Of a stretch of 64,000 bases of DNA, positions 46,072 to 55,212 are shown piece after piece. The translations under genes were made by a program, and so were the position numbers. Origin of the DNA: an uncultured Chryseobacterium sp. (lineage in GTDB: Bacteria; Bacteroidota; Bacteroidia; Flavobacteriales; Weeksellaceae); assembly GCA_913778505.1 (NCBI GenBank), contig CAJYWD010000001.1, positions 62,001 through 126,000 on the forward strand, read 5' to 3'. The stretch's first letter is position 1. Every line of letters begins with the position of its first letter. A model generated the notes under the pieces. That model saw only the letters and a list, made by a program, of their open reading frames with translations, was not told where the DNA came from and ran no database searches.

Positions 46072-46364
46072 CTGTAGTTATTTTTATAAGGTTCTCAATT
46101 ATTGCGTATCGTCAATACTTTTTTTGGTTTTAAATGTATTGACAGCCGTTTCACATTTTGTTTATTTTTGATCTTATCATTGGAGCTTTTGGATGATTAG
46201 CACGTTCCACCTGCTTTTTCCTGCTACGCTCTGTAAATAGAGCCGGAAACTTGCTGAGGATGTTGGTTATAAGCGCTATCATTGCATCTGTTAATTGTCT
46301 TTTCACAGTGCTTTTTTTTGATTTTTCACAGAGAGGAAATGACATATCTGCTGACGGTGCCTTG

Positions 46365-47036
46365 TCAGAATTCAAGTTCCTTACTATTGACCTTTTTCAG
46401 GATAGGAACCAATTCTCCGATGTCTTCCGCTCGCGATTCTGTCCAGAACTCGTAGCTATCTTCATCATTAAGGATGATGCTAAGGCGTTTTCTTTTTTCG
46501 TGAATAAGAAATTTGAAAATAATTTCATTGGCTGTGAAAATAAATTCAGAGGACTTATCTTTATACCTTGTATCAAGATTGGGCAGTATATTCTGTTCCA
46601 GGAACAGTATCATCTCATTCACCTGATCTCTATCCACGTAAAGAGAAATCAGGCCATCCTTCGTCATGGAGCTGGCTACCAGTCCACTTCCTGCTGCTAT
46701 AGCAGAGGCGTTGCCTGCAAGAGCTCCTGCACCTCCGGCTAAAGCACCCAATGCCGCACCCGCCACTCCAAGGCCTTTTGTTTTGACCTGCAAATCGAGC
46801 TGTAGAGCATTTTTTTTATTACCGGTTTTCAGGTCTACGATCTGTATAGGAAAAAACTGAACCGTCTCTCCTGTACCGGACCGGAACTCGGCGATGAGCG
46901 ACCAGTCTTTATTGATTCTTACTGTTTCTGCATCTCTTATGAATGTACGTGTTTCGGAGATTTCTGATTTTCTGGCATTTTGTGAATAGGCGAATATACC
47001 CAGACAACATGTGAAAGCGATTATTAGTGATTTCAT
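46365..47036 (-). CDS. Hypothetical secreted protein with glycine-zipper segment
   Basis: The ATG at 47036 (MKSLIIAFTCCLGIFAYSQ) gives a signal peptide; a longer non-ATG frame is rejected. After a beta-rich part (WSLIAEFRSGTGETVQFFPIQIVDL), a glycine/alanine-rich hydrophobic stretch follows (GAALGALAGGAGALAG), which could form a membrane-associated helical hairpin. A charged C-terminal domain ends the protein. No family recognised. Confidence 0.65.
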   Translation of the reverse strand: MKSLIIAFTCCLGIFAYSQNARKSEISETRTFIRDAETVRINKDWSLIAEFRSGTGETVQFFPIQIVDLKTGNKKNALQLDLQVKTKGLGVAGAALGALAGGAGALAGNASAIAAGSGLVASSMTKDGLISLYVDRDQVNEMILFLEQNILPNLDTRYKDKSSEFIFTANEIIFKFLIHEKRKRLSIILNDEDSYEFWTESRAEDIGELVPILKKVNSKELEF

Positions 47037-47158
47037 AACAATAGTTTTTGGAAGTTGATGATCAATGAGCTGCACGGGCTTACTGTATGGACAGGCTTTC
47101 CACTGTAAGCAAGCGAAGCCGCTGAATAAGCGTGTGCAGCTATAGGCTAGTGACAGAA

Positions 47159-48577
47159 CTACTTTTTGATAAATTTCAAATGAATCTTTTGTCCTGATTC
47201 TGTGGTTGCAGTGATAATGTAGACCCCTGGCTTCAATTGATCTACAGGCGTTTTGCTACCATCAAAGGTTATTCCTGTTTCTTTTCCGCTAAGGTCAAAT
47301 ATTTTAGCGTCCACCAGATTTCCGGAGATCTGCAGTATTTCCCTTACCGGATTCTGAACAAGCCTGATGTTTGCGGCCATTACAACATCATCAGCCGCGA
47401 GAATCTCATTGGGAAGGTTGCTTCGTTTCACATAGATGTTATTGTCTGTGTCGTACTTACTATAAAAAAAATGATAAAGCTTACCATTGGAATGAAGATA
47501 ATCATTACTCCAGTTGTTATAAGGAGCACTTTGCGGGATATTGATCTTATAAACACCGCCGTTCCCAAACGTAGAATCCAGCGATCCCGTAGGATTTACC
47601 CTTCTGTACTCTTTATCTACACTTACAGGATTATTGTTGGTATCATAAATATAATTAATGGTCTCCGCAATGATGCTGCCTTGTGGCTGGAATGTTAAAC
47701 CATAACCAATAGTCTGGCTGAAGGTAGCTGTGCCGCCTGCTCCGAAACTGGTCACCGGGTTAAAATTAGAATCCAGTTTGGTAATGCTCTCATTAACATT
47801 TCCCGAGAGATAGATATAGATATTGCTGCCATTAACATAGTAATTACTATTTTGTGGCACGTAGTAAGTTTTAGTATTGCTGGAACTTTCGTCATCCAGC
47901 CTCAGCAATTTTTTTCCGTTGTGATCATAGAGATATATGGCGCTTCCGATCACAAAAAGGTCTTCGAGATCCACCGAAAGGGTTCTTTTACCGTTATTGG
48001 CATAAGCAGTATCCAGAGTTCCATTGGTATTGAACCGCATCAGATAATTGGCGCCATACATCAGAATCTTGCCGGAAGGCAGAATTACAATACCATAAGG
48101 AGAATCATCTTCTGCGATGTTCTGTGCACTGTACCCGGAAAAACTATTATCCACAGATCCGTTGGCATTCAGGCGTATCATCTTTACAGTTATCGACTCC
48201 GGATCTACGCCGTTGTCATACTCTGCGCCATACAAAACCACCACTTTACCATCTGCCTGTAAAAGTGCTTTGGAAAAAGTTTCGTAGTAATTGTAATCCG
48301 AATATTGGTTAATGGTGTACGTTCCGCTCATTGCGAAGGATGTATCCAGATATCCCGCCGAGTTGACTTTAGCAAGAACGGCTTTTGACACCGTCCCATC
48401 ATCGTAATCGCCGCTAAGGATCATGCTGCCGTCTGATAATGGTGTAACATCGAAATAGCTACCAAGACCCTGATGCGTTACTGTACCATTGGTGCCAAAT
48501 GTGGTATCAAGAGATTGAGAATAAGCGGAAACTGGCATTCCGACCAGCAAAACCGCAGAAAATAAAAGATTTTTCAT
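47159..48577 (-). CDS. T9SS type A sorting domain protein with delta-60-like repeats
   Basis: Signal peptide 1-20 (MKNLLFSAVLLVGMPVSAYS). The body holds delta-60-type repeats with recurring DTTFGTNGTV / DSTFGNGGVY and FNTNGTLDTAYANNGK-like units, each about 50 residues, which probably form a beta-propeller. The C-terminal 80 residues are a type A sorting domain (VQNPVREILQISG, VDAKIFDLSGKETG, LKPGVYIITATTESGQKIHLKFIKK). It is exported through the Sec and type IX systems to the cell surface. A hallmark of Bacteroidota. Confidence 0.9.
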   Translation of the reverse strand: MKNLLFSAVLLVGMPVSAYSQSLDTTFGTNGTVTHQGLGSYFDVTPLSDGSMILSGDYDDGTVSKAVLAKVNSAGYLDTSFAMSGTYTINQYSDYNYYETFSKALLQADGKVVVLYGAEYDNGVDPESITVKMIRLNANGSVDNSFSGYSAQNIAEDDSPYGIVILPSGKILMYGANYLMRFNTNGTLDTAYANNGKRTLSVDLEDLFVIGSAIYLYDHNGKKLLRLDDESSSNTKTYYVPQNSNYYVNGSNIYIYLSGNVNESITKLDSNFNPVTSFGAGGTATFSQTIGYGLTFQPQGSIIAETINYIYDTNNNPVSVDKEYRRVNPTGSLDSTFGNGGVYKINIPQSAPYNNWSNDYLHSNGKLYHFFYSKYDTDNNIYVKRSNLPNEILAADDVVMAANIRLVQNPVREILQISGNLVDAKIFDLSGKETGITFDGSKTPVDQLKPGVYIITATTESGQKIHLKFIKK

Positions 48578-49035
48578 AATAAAAGTTTTTAAATTAATGA
48601 GCTTATCTGTATGTCAATGAATCATCATCCGTACTTTTACTGCTGCAATTGAAAACCGAGTCTGATGATGAAGCAATGTGTGCCGATAATTGCCTTTTTC
48701 GATAGGGCTGTAAGTGTATTTTTTTGTTGAACAGTTTCATGTGTTATGTGTTTTAAGCTGCTGAATGTGTGGATCATAAAACAGATGCCTTTCACATTCA
48801 CATCCCAAAATTGCCTATAAATAAAGGCTTTGCAAAATAAATGTCGTGAAATGCACAAAAAATAACGTGAATAGTAATCTCGTTATTCTATCGAGAGAAA
48901 TAGCCGGAAGAATGACAACCGAATTCCCATTTATCTTTAAAATTAGCATAAAAAAAACCGCAGAAAATTCTGCGGTTTTACCTTTTTACTTATTACTTTT
49001 TACTTATTACTTTTTACTTTTATCTTGTTTCTTTC
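48578..49035. other. Gene-free spacer with terminator and short tandem repeat
   Basis: Nothing coding is supported. It contains the nrdA terminator (48951-48979) and a 14-base tandem unit TTACTTTTTACTTA repeated about 2.5 times (48985-49022) next to the nrdA stop. Confidence 0.6.
48951..48979 (-). terminator. Terminator after nrdA
   Basis: On the minus strand AAAACCGCAGAA pairs with TTCTGCGGTTTT, with a run of seven T residues after the stem. Confidence 0.85.
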
Positions 49036-50694
49036 TTACGCTTCACAAGCCGAGCAAGTCACAAAGTTTACCATCAGTTCTTTGGAAACCGAAGAGCTTC
49101 TTTGGTAATACAATGTTTTCACGCCTTTTTTCCAAGCTTCTATCATCACATAGTTAACATCCTTAACTGGCATTGTAGAAGGAATCTGAAGATTCAGCGA
49201 CTGAGCCTGGTCAATGTACTGTTGTCTCTGAGCAGCCTGAGAAACGATTTCCATCGGAGAAATCTCTCTGAATGTTTTGAAAACCGCTTTCTCATCATCT
49301 GTCAATCCTTCAAGATGCTGAACGGAACCGTGATTCAACATAATCGTTCTCCAGGTTTCTTCGTTGTCAAGACCTTTTTCGTCTAATAATTTTGCCAGAT
49401 ATTTATTTTTACGCATGAAGTTACCTTTTGCCAGACCGGCTTTATAATAATTGGAAGCGAAAGGTTCAATTCCGGGAGAAGTCTGTCCAAGGATGGCCGA
49501 GCTGGAAGTAGTCGGTGCGATGGCCATCAGCGTTGTGTTTCTCATGCCATAACCTTTCAGCATTTCCGGCTCTCCGTAGATGTTCGCCAATTCTTTGGAA
49601 GCAATTTCCGCCTGTTCTTTGATGTGACGGAAGGCTCTTGCATTGAACTGTGTGGCCTGGAAACTCTCGAACGGAATCATATTCTTCTGCAAATAAGAAT
49701 GATACCCAAGAACACCAAGACCTAAGGCTCTGTGACGCATTGCGAAGTTTCTTGCAGAAGTCAGGTAATAATTACCTTCTGTCTTCTCGATGAATTCCGA
49801 CAGAACGGCATCTAAGAAATAGATGGCCAATTTTACAGCATTCGTATCTTTCCACTCGTCATACAATTCAAGATTCATGGAGGACAGACAGCAGATGAAA
49901 GATTCATTGGCCGTAGAAGGCAGCATAATCTCTGAACACAGATTACTGGCGTTCACCATCAGCCCTGCATCTTTATACACCTGAGGCTTATTTCTGTTCA
50001 CGTTATCTGTGAAGAAAATGTAAGGCAAACCCTTCTGCTGACGGCTTTCCAAAACTCTGGCCCAGATTTTTCTCTTCTCCACATCGCCATCGATCATATC
50101 CTGCATCCAGTAATCCGGAACGCAAACTCCTGTGAACAGGTTTTGGATAGGACTTCCGATATCTTTGATACTCAAAAATTCTTCGATGTCGCCGTGGTCG
50201 ATATCCAGATACGCTGCGAAAGCGCCTCTTCTGACACCGCCCTGAGACACCACATCCATTGCGGTGTCATACAACTTCATGAAAGAAACCGCACCGGAAG
50301 ATTTTCCGTTATCTGTTACCGCTGTTCCTCTGTTTCTCAGCTCGCCGAAATAACCGGAAGTACCTCCTCCGATCTTCGTCTGCATGATCACCTCGCCTAG
50401 TTTATGCGTAATGCCCTCGATATTATCCGGCACATGAACATTGAAACAAGAAATCGGTAAACCACGCTGTGTCCCCATGTTGGCCCACACCGGCGAGGAA
50501 AAACTGATCCAGCCTTTCACAATCATTTCCTTAAATGCCGGCTGCAGTTCCGGTTTGTAAAGACGTTTTGCGGCGGCCGTCGTAATCCTGTCGATTGCAC
50601 CTTCCACAGTTTCCCCTTTCAGAAGGTAACCTCTGTTGAGCATCTGCTCAGACTCTTCGTTGAGCCACCAGATATCTATATTCTCGTCCATCAT
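49036..50694 (-). CDS. nrdA: Ribonucleoside-diphosphate reductase subunit alpha (class I)
   Basis: The 552-residue protein is the short class I alpha subunit without an N-terminal ATP cone. Active-site cysteines are seen in GLPISCFNVHV, NLCSEIMLP and ESFICCLSSMNLE, and the C-terminal reducing pair is in TCSACEA. It reduces ribonucleotides to deoxyribonucleotides with the NrdB radical subunit encoded upstream. The gap to nrdB is 376 bases and contains repeat elements, but orientation suggests joint transcription. Confidence 0.95.
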   Translation of the reverse strand: MMDENIDIWWLNEESEQMLNRGYLLKGETVEGAIDRITTAAAKRLYKPELQPAFKEMIVKGWISFSSPVWANMGTQRGLPISCFNVHVPDNIEGITHKLGEVIMQTKIGGGTSGYFGELRNRGTAVTDNGKSSGAVSFMKLYDTAMDVVSQGGVRRGAFAAYLDIDHGDIEEFLSIKDIGSPIQNLFTGVCVPDYWMQDMIDGDVEKRKIWARVLESRQQKGLPYIFFTDNVNRNKPQVYKDAGLMVNASNLCSEIMLPSTANESFICCLSSMNLELYDEWKDTNAVKLAIYFLDAVLSEFIEKTEGNYYLTSARNFAMRHRALGLGVLGYHSYLQKNMIPFESFQATQFNARAFRHIKEQAEIASKELANIYGEPEMLKGYGMRNTTLMAIAPTTSSSAILGQTSPGIEPFASNYYKAGLAKGNFMRKNKYLAKLLDEKGLDNEETWRTIMLNHGSVQHLEGLTDDEKAVFKTFREISPMEIVSQAAQRQQYIDQAQSLNLQIPSTMPVKDVNYVMIEAWKKGVKTLYYQRSSSVSKELMVNFVTCSACEA

Positions 50695-51070
50695 AACTTT
50701 TTATATTTTGTGAATTAACAGTTCTTTATAATTGATTTGGGCGCCTTTTCCGCGCTCCACTCCCGCTTCTCGCCAAAGGCGGAGAGCTCCGTTCAGCTCG
50801 GGGCGCGCTTCGCCTTTATTGAGGCTTTTGCATAAAAAAGAAAATTCCAAGAATCTAAAACTATTTTCTCAAAATTTTCTTTTTTACACCTTTCTGAGTC
50901 CGAAACTTTGAAAGGATTTTCACTCACTTTTGTCAATCCGATGGAATCCAAAGCGCTGAGATTCCTACGGAATGACAAAATTATGTTCTTGTCGTATACT
51001 TAATTTATTCAAGACCAGTCGTCAAAAAGCTTCCATCTTCCGACATCTTACATCCGACTTCCGGCAAAAT
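50695..51070. repeat. Spacer between nrdB and nrdA with GC-rich block and inverted repeat
   Basis: No gene is supported. A GC-rich block (50739-50815, with CGCC-AAA-GGCGGAG) resembles intergenic repeats of flavobacterial genomes. At 50929-50948 TTTGTCAATCCGATGGAATC is mirrored by 50960-50979 (GATTCCTACGGAATGACAAA), the same family as 43075-43141. Confidence 0.6.
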
Positions 51071-52045
51071 CTAAAACAAATCGTTCGCTGTAATAGATTT
51101 ATCATGCTTGGTGTAATCTACCGGACGCTTGGCAAAAAAGTCATCCATGGAATTGGCGAAAACTTCTTCCTCAAACCAAACCATCGGTTTATAATCTTCC
51201 TGAGACACGTTATACCTGGTTTTCATCCCGATTTTCTTAAGGGAATCATCTACTCTGTACTTCATAAAGTCCAGCAGGTTCTTCTTGGACACGTGGTCAA
51301 TTTCTCCTAATTCAAAAATCCAGTCCAGAATGTTGGATTCCATTTCTATGGATTCGTCTACTAGGTCGTAAATAGATTCGATGTCTTCGTCAGTCAATAA
51401 ATCCGGTTGTTCTTCTCTGATTTTGTTGATCAGGTAGATGCCGCCGTTGGCATGGATCTGTTCGTCTACGGAGGTCCAGGCAATGATATTGGACACATTC
51501 TTCATATAACCTTTGAACCTTGTGAAACTCAAAATAATTGCAAACTGGCTGAACAAAGACACGTTTTCTATCAAAATACTGAACAACAACAATGAAGAAA
51601 CGTAAGCTTTCGGATCCTGAGAATTGGCGTTCTTCAATACTTTGCTCAGGTATTCAATTCTTTCTTTGACTGCAGGAATATCGACCACATTCAGAAACTC
51701 ATCGTTATAACCCAGGACTTCCAGTAATCTGGAATACGCCTCGGAATGACGGAACTCGCATTCGGCAAAAGTGGCGCCGAGACCATTCAGTTCCGGCTTT
51801 GGCAGGTGATGATAGAGATTGCCCCAGAAGGTTTTCACATTCACTTCTATCTGGGCAATTGCCAAAAGTGCATGCTTCACCGCATTTTTCTCGTGTGGCT
51901 CCAGCTGGGAATGAAAATCCTGGATATCGGCGGTAAAATCTACTTCCGAGTGCACCCAGTAAGATTTGTTGATAGCTTCTATAAATTGTAAAACTTCCGG
52001 ATACTCAAATGGTTTATAACTTATACGTTTATCAAAAATCCCCAT
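51071..52045 (-). CDS. nrdB: Ribonucleoside-diphosphate reductase subunit beta
   Basis: The ATG at 52045 (MGIFDKRISYKPFEYPE) is chosen; a longer upstream frame from 52150 covers the promoter region and has poor composition. The 324-residue ferritin-like protein has the metal/radical segment GATFAECEFRHSEAYSRLLEVLGY, in which the Tyr of HSEAY is at the radical-tyrosine position, and a second metal-ligand helix near TSVDEQIHANGG. It carries the diiron-tyrosyl cofactor for nrdA. Promoter and a possible structured leader lie just upstream. Confidence 0.95.
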   Translation of the reverse strand: MGIFDKRISYKPFEYPEVLQFIEAINKSYWVHSEVDFTADIQDFHSQLEPHEKNAVKHALLAIAQIEVNVKTFWGNLYHHLPKPELNGLGATFAECEFRHSEAYSRLLEVLGYNDEFLNVVDIPAVKERIEYLSKVLKNANSQDPKAYVSSLLLFSILIENVSLFSQFAIILSFTRFKGYMKNVSNIIAWTSVDEQIHANGGIYLINKIREEQPDLLTDEDIESIYDLVDESIEMESNILDWIFELGEIDHVSKKNLLDFMKYRVDDSLKKIGMKTRYNVSQEDYKPMVWFEEEVFANSMDDFFAKRPVDYTKHDKSITANDLF

Positions 52046-52155
52046 AACTTTGGCGTTTATTCTATTGGTTTGTAATCTGTTGTGAAAAGTTTCGGAGGGA
52101 CACAGTTCTGAAAACCGGGCTTTCTTTTTTCTTCCGAAGCGGTAACACAAAAATA
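52046..52155 (-). promoter_or_regulatory. nrdB promoter element and possible structured leader
   Basis: The minus-strand TATTTTTG (52155-52148) fits TAnnTTTG. Downstream TTCGGA (52138-52132 region) pairs with TCCGAA (near 52091-52096), enclosing about 35 bases in the ~90-base leader. The rest of the spacer to 52417 shows nothing more. Regulation by dNTP-responsive factors is possible but no NrdR box was recognised. Confidence 0.4.
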
Positions 52156-52417
52156 GAACATGAAAGCTATACTTGAAAGAGCAGAAGCCCGAAAAACGTC
52201 AAAAAACTGACAATCATCGGTAAAAGTTTTCCACATTATGTTAAAAGTGCTTTGTATAGGGATTCTACAGGGAAATAGCTTTGGAAAGCATTGTTTACAA
52301 CTCCATTCTAAATTAAACAAAATTTAAAAAACCTTATCAGATATACTTTACAGACTAAACGTTATCTAAAATCCATATTTTCGATCTTTTATAAAACCAC
52401 CAAATTGATTAAAATTT

Positions 52418-53233
52418 TTAACCTTCGGACTGTTTCCTGGAAAAGTTGTGGGTCTTGATATATTCTGCGAAGGCTTCCTTGAGTCTGAATTCGATGGCTG
52501 CCTTGTTAAAATTTTTCCTGTAATTCTTTGCCAGATCATAAGCGCGGTCTGCATAGGCTAGAAAAATATCAAAATCATACTCATCCAAACCATACTTTGT
52601 ATAATAACCTATGTCTATAACAGATTTCACACGCTTGTAGAATTCTTCGGTTTCGGCGTAATCTGCTTTGGTCTTGGGGGACGCAGTGGCCTTCTGAATG
52701 AGCCCGCCAAGTGCGCCAGCCATCTTAAGTAAATTGAGCTGACCCGCGGAGAAATCGTGTGGCTTGAATGCGGAAGGCACCGAAGCCTTTGGAATGACCT
52801 CGCTGGAAGGCGTTTTCATATAGAGATTCATTGCCGTGTTCAGTTCTGCAACTCTGGGCGGCGGATTGAGCCTGGTGACATCTTTCTTGAGAATACCGGA
52901 CGGCCTGAAGCTGAGCTTGACTTCCTCAATCTCCTCGGGAATCGTTGTCAGATTCACATTGAGGCTTTCCGAGAAATTCTCCGGCGTGAGGGTTACTACT
53001 TTTCTTTCGTAACCCTGACGAGAAATCCGCAGTTCGTCCAAAGCCTGAGCAGCGATGACAAAGTTTCCCATCTTGTCCGACATCACAATCTGATCTGTGC
53101 GGAGGTTATAGATGCTGGCAAAAGGTAGCTTGTCACCACTTTCATTGGCAATATTTCCCAAAATATATTGCGTCTGAGCGAAAAATCTGGTGGTGAAAAA
53201 GAGGAAAATAAAAAGAAGTCGAGATGTTTTCAT
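52418..53233 (-). CDS. Carboxypeptidase-like regulatory domain protein
   Basis: Signal peptide 1-19 (LLFIFLFFTTRFFAQ), then a CarboxypepD_reg-like beta-sandwich (YILGNIANESGDKLPFASIYNLRTDQIVMSDKMGNFVIAA near residues 22-62). The remaining 190 residues are helical and of unknown fold. In Bacteroidota such short proteins, without the TonB-dependent barrel, sit in the envelope with unknown roles. It is monocistronic. Confidence 0.8.
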   Translation of the reverse strand: MKTSRLLFIFLFFTTRFFAQTQYILGNIANESGDKLPFASIYNLRTDQIVMSDKMGNFVIAAQALDELRISRQGYERKVVTLTPENFSESLNVNLTTIPEEIEEVKLSFRPSGILKKDVTRLNPPPRVAELNTAMNLYMKTPSSEVIPKASVPSAFKPHDFSAGQLNLLKMAGALGGLIQKATASPKTKADYAETEEFYKRVKSVIDIGYYTKYGLDEYDFDIFLAYADRAYDLAKNYRKNFNKAAIEFRLKEAFAEYIKTHNFSRKQSEG

Positions 53234-53841
<608 letters not shown>

Positions 53842-53872
53842 TTGTTACTTGACGGTTTTATTTGTAAATTTG
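53842..53872 (+). promoter_or_regulatory. ssrA promoter
   Basis: TTG at 53842-53844 and TAAATTTG at 53865-53872, 20 bases apart, match the Bacteroidota -33/-7 pattern. The element lies 16 bases before the mature tmRNA 5' end. Confidence 0.6.
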
Positions 53873-53888
53873 TAGACTTAACTTAAAT

Positions 53889-54288
53889 GGGGTTGACTGG
53901 TTTCGACAGCAAGACCAATGGGTAAGTAAGCATGCAGAGAACCGTAGCGCGATCTCTTAAATCCCTTGCTACAACATTTTAACTGGCAACGAAGAGTTCG
54001 CTCTTGCAGCTTAATAATCGAAGTTTAGTAGATTCAAGCGTTTCCCGAAGATTTCAGTAAGGAAGCAAGATGTCTCACCAATGTTCTGTTCTGCGACGTT
54101 GGATCCTGGGATATAGGAATGCGGAAATAAGGTCTTGAAGGCTTCGGTCAAGATTCGAAAATTTTAGAAGCTAAGGTTTAGGTTGGGTGTTTGCTCTCTG
54201 CCCGGACTCGAAAATCAATAGCGAAATAAGCATGTAGAAAGCTTGCGTATTGCTTGTTTGGACGAGGGTTCGAATCCCTCCAACTCCA
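53889..54288 (+). ncRNA. ssrA: Transfer-messenger RNA (tmRNA)
   Basis: The 5' end GGGGTTGACTGGTTTCGACAG is the standard tmRNA start. The 3' end has the T-arm GGGTTCGAATCCC and CAACTCC, which pairs with the 5' GGGGTTG including a G-U pair at the third position, as in other tmRNAs. The tag frame (53985-54014) reads GNEEFALAA followed by two TAA stops; alanine is added first from charged tmRNA. CCA is not encoded. It rescues stalled ribosomes. The 3' end is an often-used integration site, and an accessory island begins here. Confidence 0.97.
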
Positions 54289-54291
54289 CTG

Positions 54292-54331
54292 AAAACCCTG
54301 TAAATTATTAATTTACAGGGTTTTGTATTTT
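54292..54331 (+). terminator. ssrA terminator
   Basis: A 14-bp perfect stem (AAAACCCTGTAAAT with its complement) with a five-base loop, followed by TTTTGTATTTTT. Confidence 0.9.
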
Positions 54332-54353
54332 TAGGTGCTAGTTTAGGTGCTAG
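54331..54353. repeat. Direct repeat TTAGGTGCTAG next to ssrA
   Basis: TTAGGTGCTAG appears at 54331-54341 and again, as TTTAGGTGCTAG, at 54342-54353, directly after the tmRNA terminator. It may mark the junction of the inserted island, but no second att copy was found inside the window. Confidence 0.4.
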
Positions 54354-54402
54354 GGAATTATTGTTAATGATTTCTTGCTTATAGTAAGTTTTGTAATTGT
54401 AG

Positions 54403-54648
54403 TTAAAATTTACGTCTGTAGCCTAAACTAATTCTATAAGTATTGGCAGTACTTCTAGAAACACCTAAAACCTTTGCAATTCCTTCATCTGATAATTGCG
54501 CTTCATCAATTAAAAGTTTTGCTACTTTTTTCCTAGCTTCTAAATAAATTTCCTTCCTCGAATTAGAAATAAAATCTAATCTATTGAGACCAGTTTTGGA
54601 TTCAACAATTTTCAATATTTGCTCAATTAATTTTTCATCCATTGACAT
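54403..54648 (-). CDS. Small helix-turn-helix protein, 81 aa
   Basis: The ATG at 54648 (MSMDEKLIEQILKIVES) is preferred over an upstream GTG. A C-terminal HTH is clear: EAQLSDEGIAKVLGVSRSTANTYRISLGYRRK, with recognition helix SRSTANTYR. It is short, basic and lies between ssrA and the TrlF-like gene, as first gene of the island. It could be a regulator of the island. No specific family assigned. Confidence 0.65.
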   Translation of the reverse strand: MSMDEKLIEQILKIVESKTGLNRLDFISNSRKEIYLEARKKVAKLLIDEAQLSDEGIAKVLGVSRSTANTYRISLGYRRKF

Positions 54649-54727
54649 TAGTTTATTGTTAGCTAAATGAGTGTAGTCGATGAACCACACGCATTAATTA
54701 TGAGAAAAAATCTTCTGTAACAATTAT

Positions 54728-55156
54728 TTATGAAAACCGATATTTAGCTTCTCTCTGTTTAAAAGCAACTTTACCACCTTCTACTATGTCTGCCACGTGT
54801 TCTCTAATACCCATAGATAAAAGTATGTTTTTATTACCATTCTTTGCGAATGAATTTTCAAGAGCACCATTAACATAATCAAATCTATATTCAAAATCTA
54901 TTTCATTTGGGTTTTGACCATACTGGTGCGAAATGATTATATTTTCTGCATCGGCGTTTACAACTATATTTGGATTATGAGTTACTAAAATAATTTGACG
55001 TTCTAATTTCTTTATTTTTAAATACTCAACTAATTCTTTAGTAATTGATCTATTGTCTAGATTGTCTTCTGGCTGGTCAATTAGAATAGGAGCGTTAGAT
55101 TTGCTCAATCCAATTATAAGCTTTAAAATAATAAAACTAGCCTTTCCAGTAGACAT
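54728..55156 (-). CDS. C-terminal part of a frameshifted PHP/AAA-like ATPase (TrlF-like)
   Basis: This 142-residue frame holds the C-terminal half of an ABC/SMC-type ATPase: Walker B and D-loop region PILIDQPEDNLDNRSI and the switch His in QIILVTHNPNIVV. It has no Walker A of its own. In the same frame the sequence upstream of its first ATG reads DLLNDYFYDYWEVSSNNDTLYK, back to about 55222, where the frame of the upstream gene ends (AIKTY). A one-base deletion near 55222 joins them. It should be read as one gene with 55213-57642. Confidence 0.75.
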   Translation of the reverse strand: MSTGKASFIILKLIIGLSKSNAPILIDQPEDNLDNRSITKELVEYLKIKKLERQIILVTHNPNIVVNADAENIIISHQYGQNPNEIDFEYRFDYVNGALENSFAKNGNKNILLSMGIREHVADIVEGGKVAFKQREAKYRFS

Positions 55157-55212
55157 TTTATATAGAGTGTCGTTATTTGAAGATACTTCCCAATAATCAT
55201 AAAAGTAATCAT

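Noticed and set aside
46151-46375. 74-codon minus-strand frame
   Set aside because: Overlaps the end of the next gene, no start context, composition not protein-like.
54728-55156. Independent 142-residue ATPase gene
   Set aside because: It lacks Walker A and its frame continues upstream into the end of the TrlF-like gene; it is the C-terminal part of that gene.
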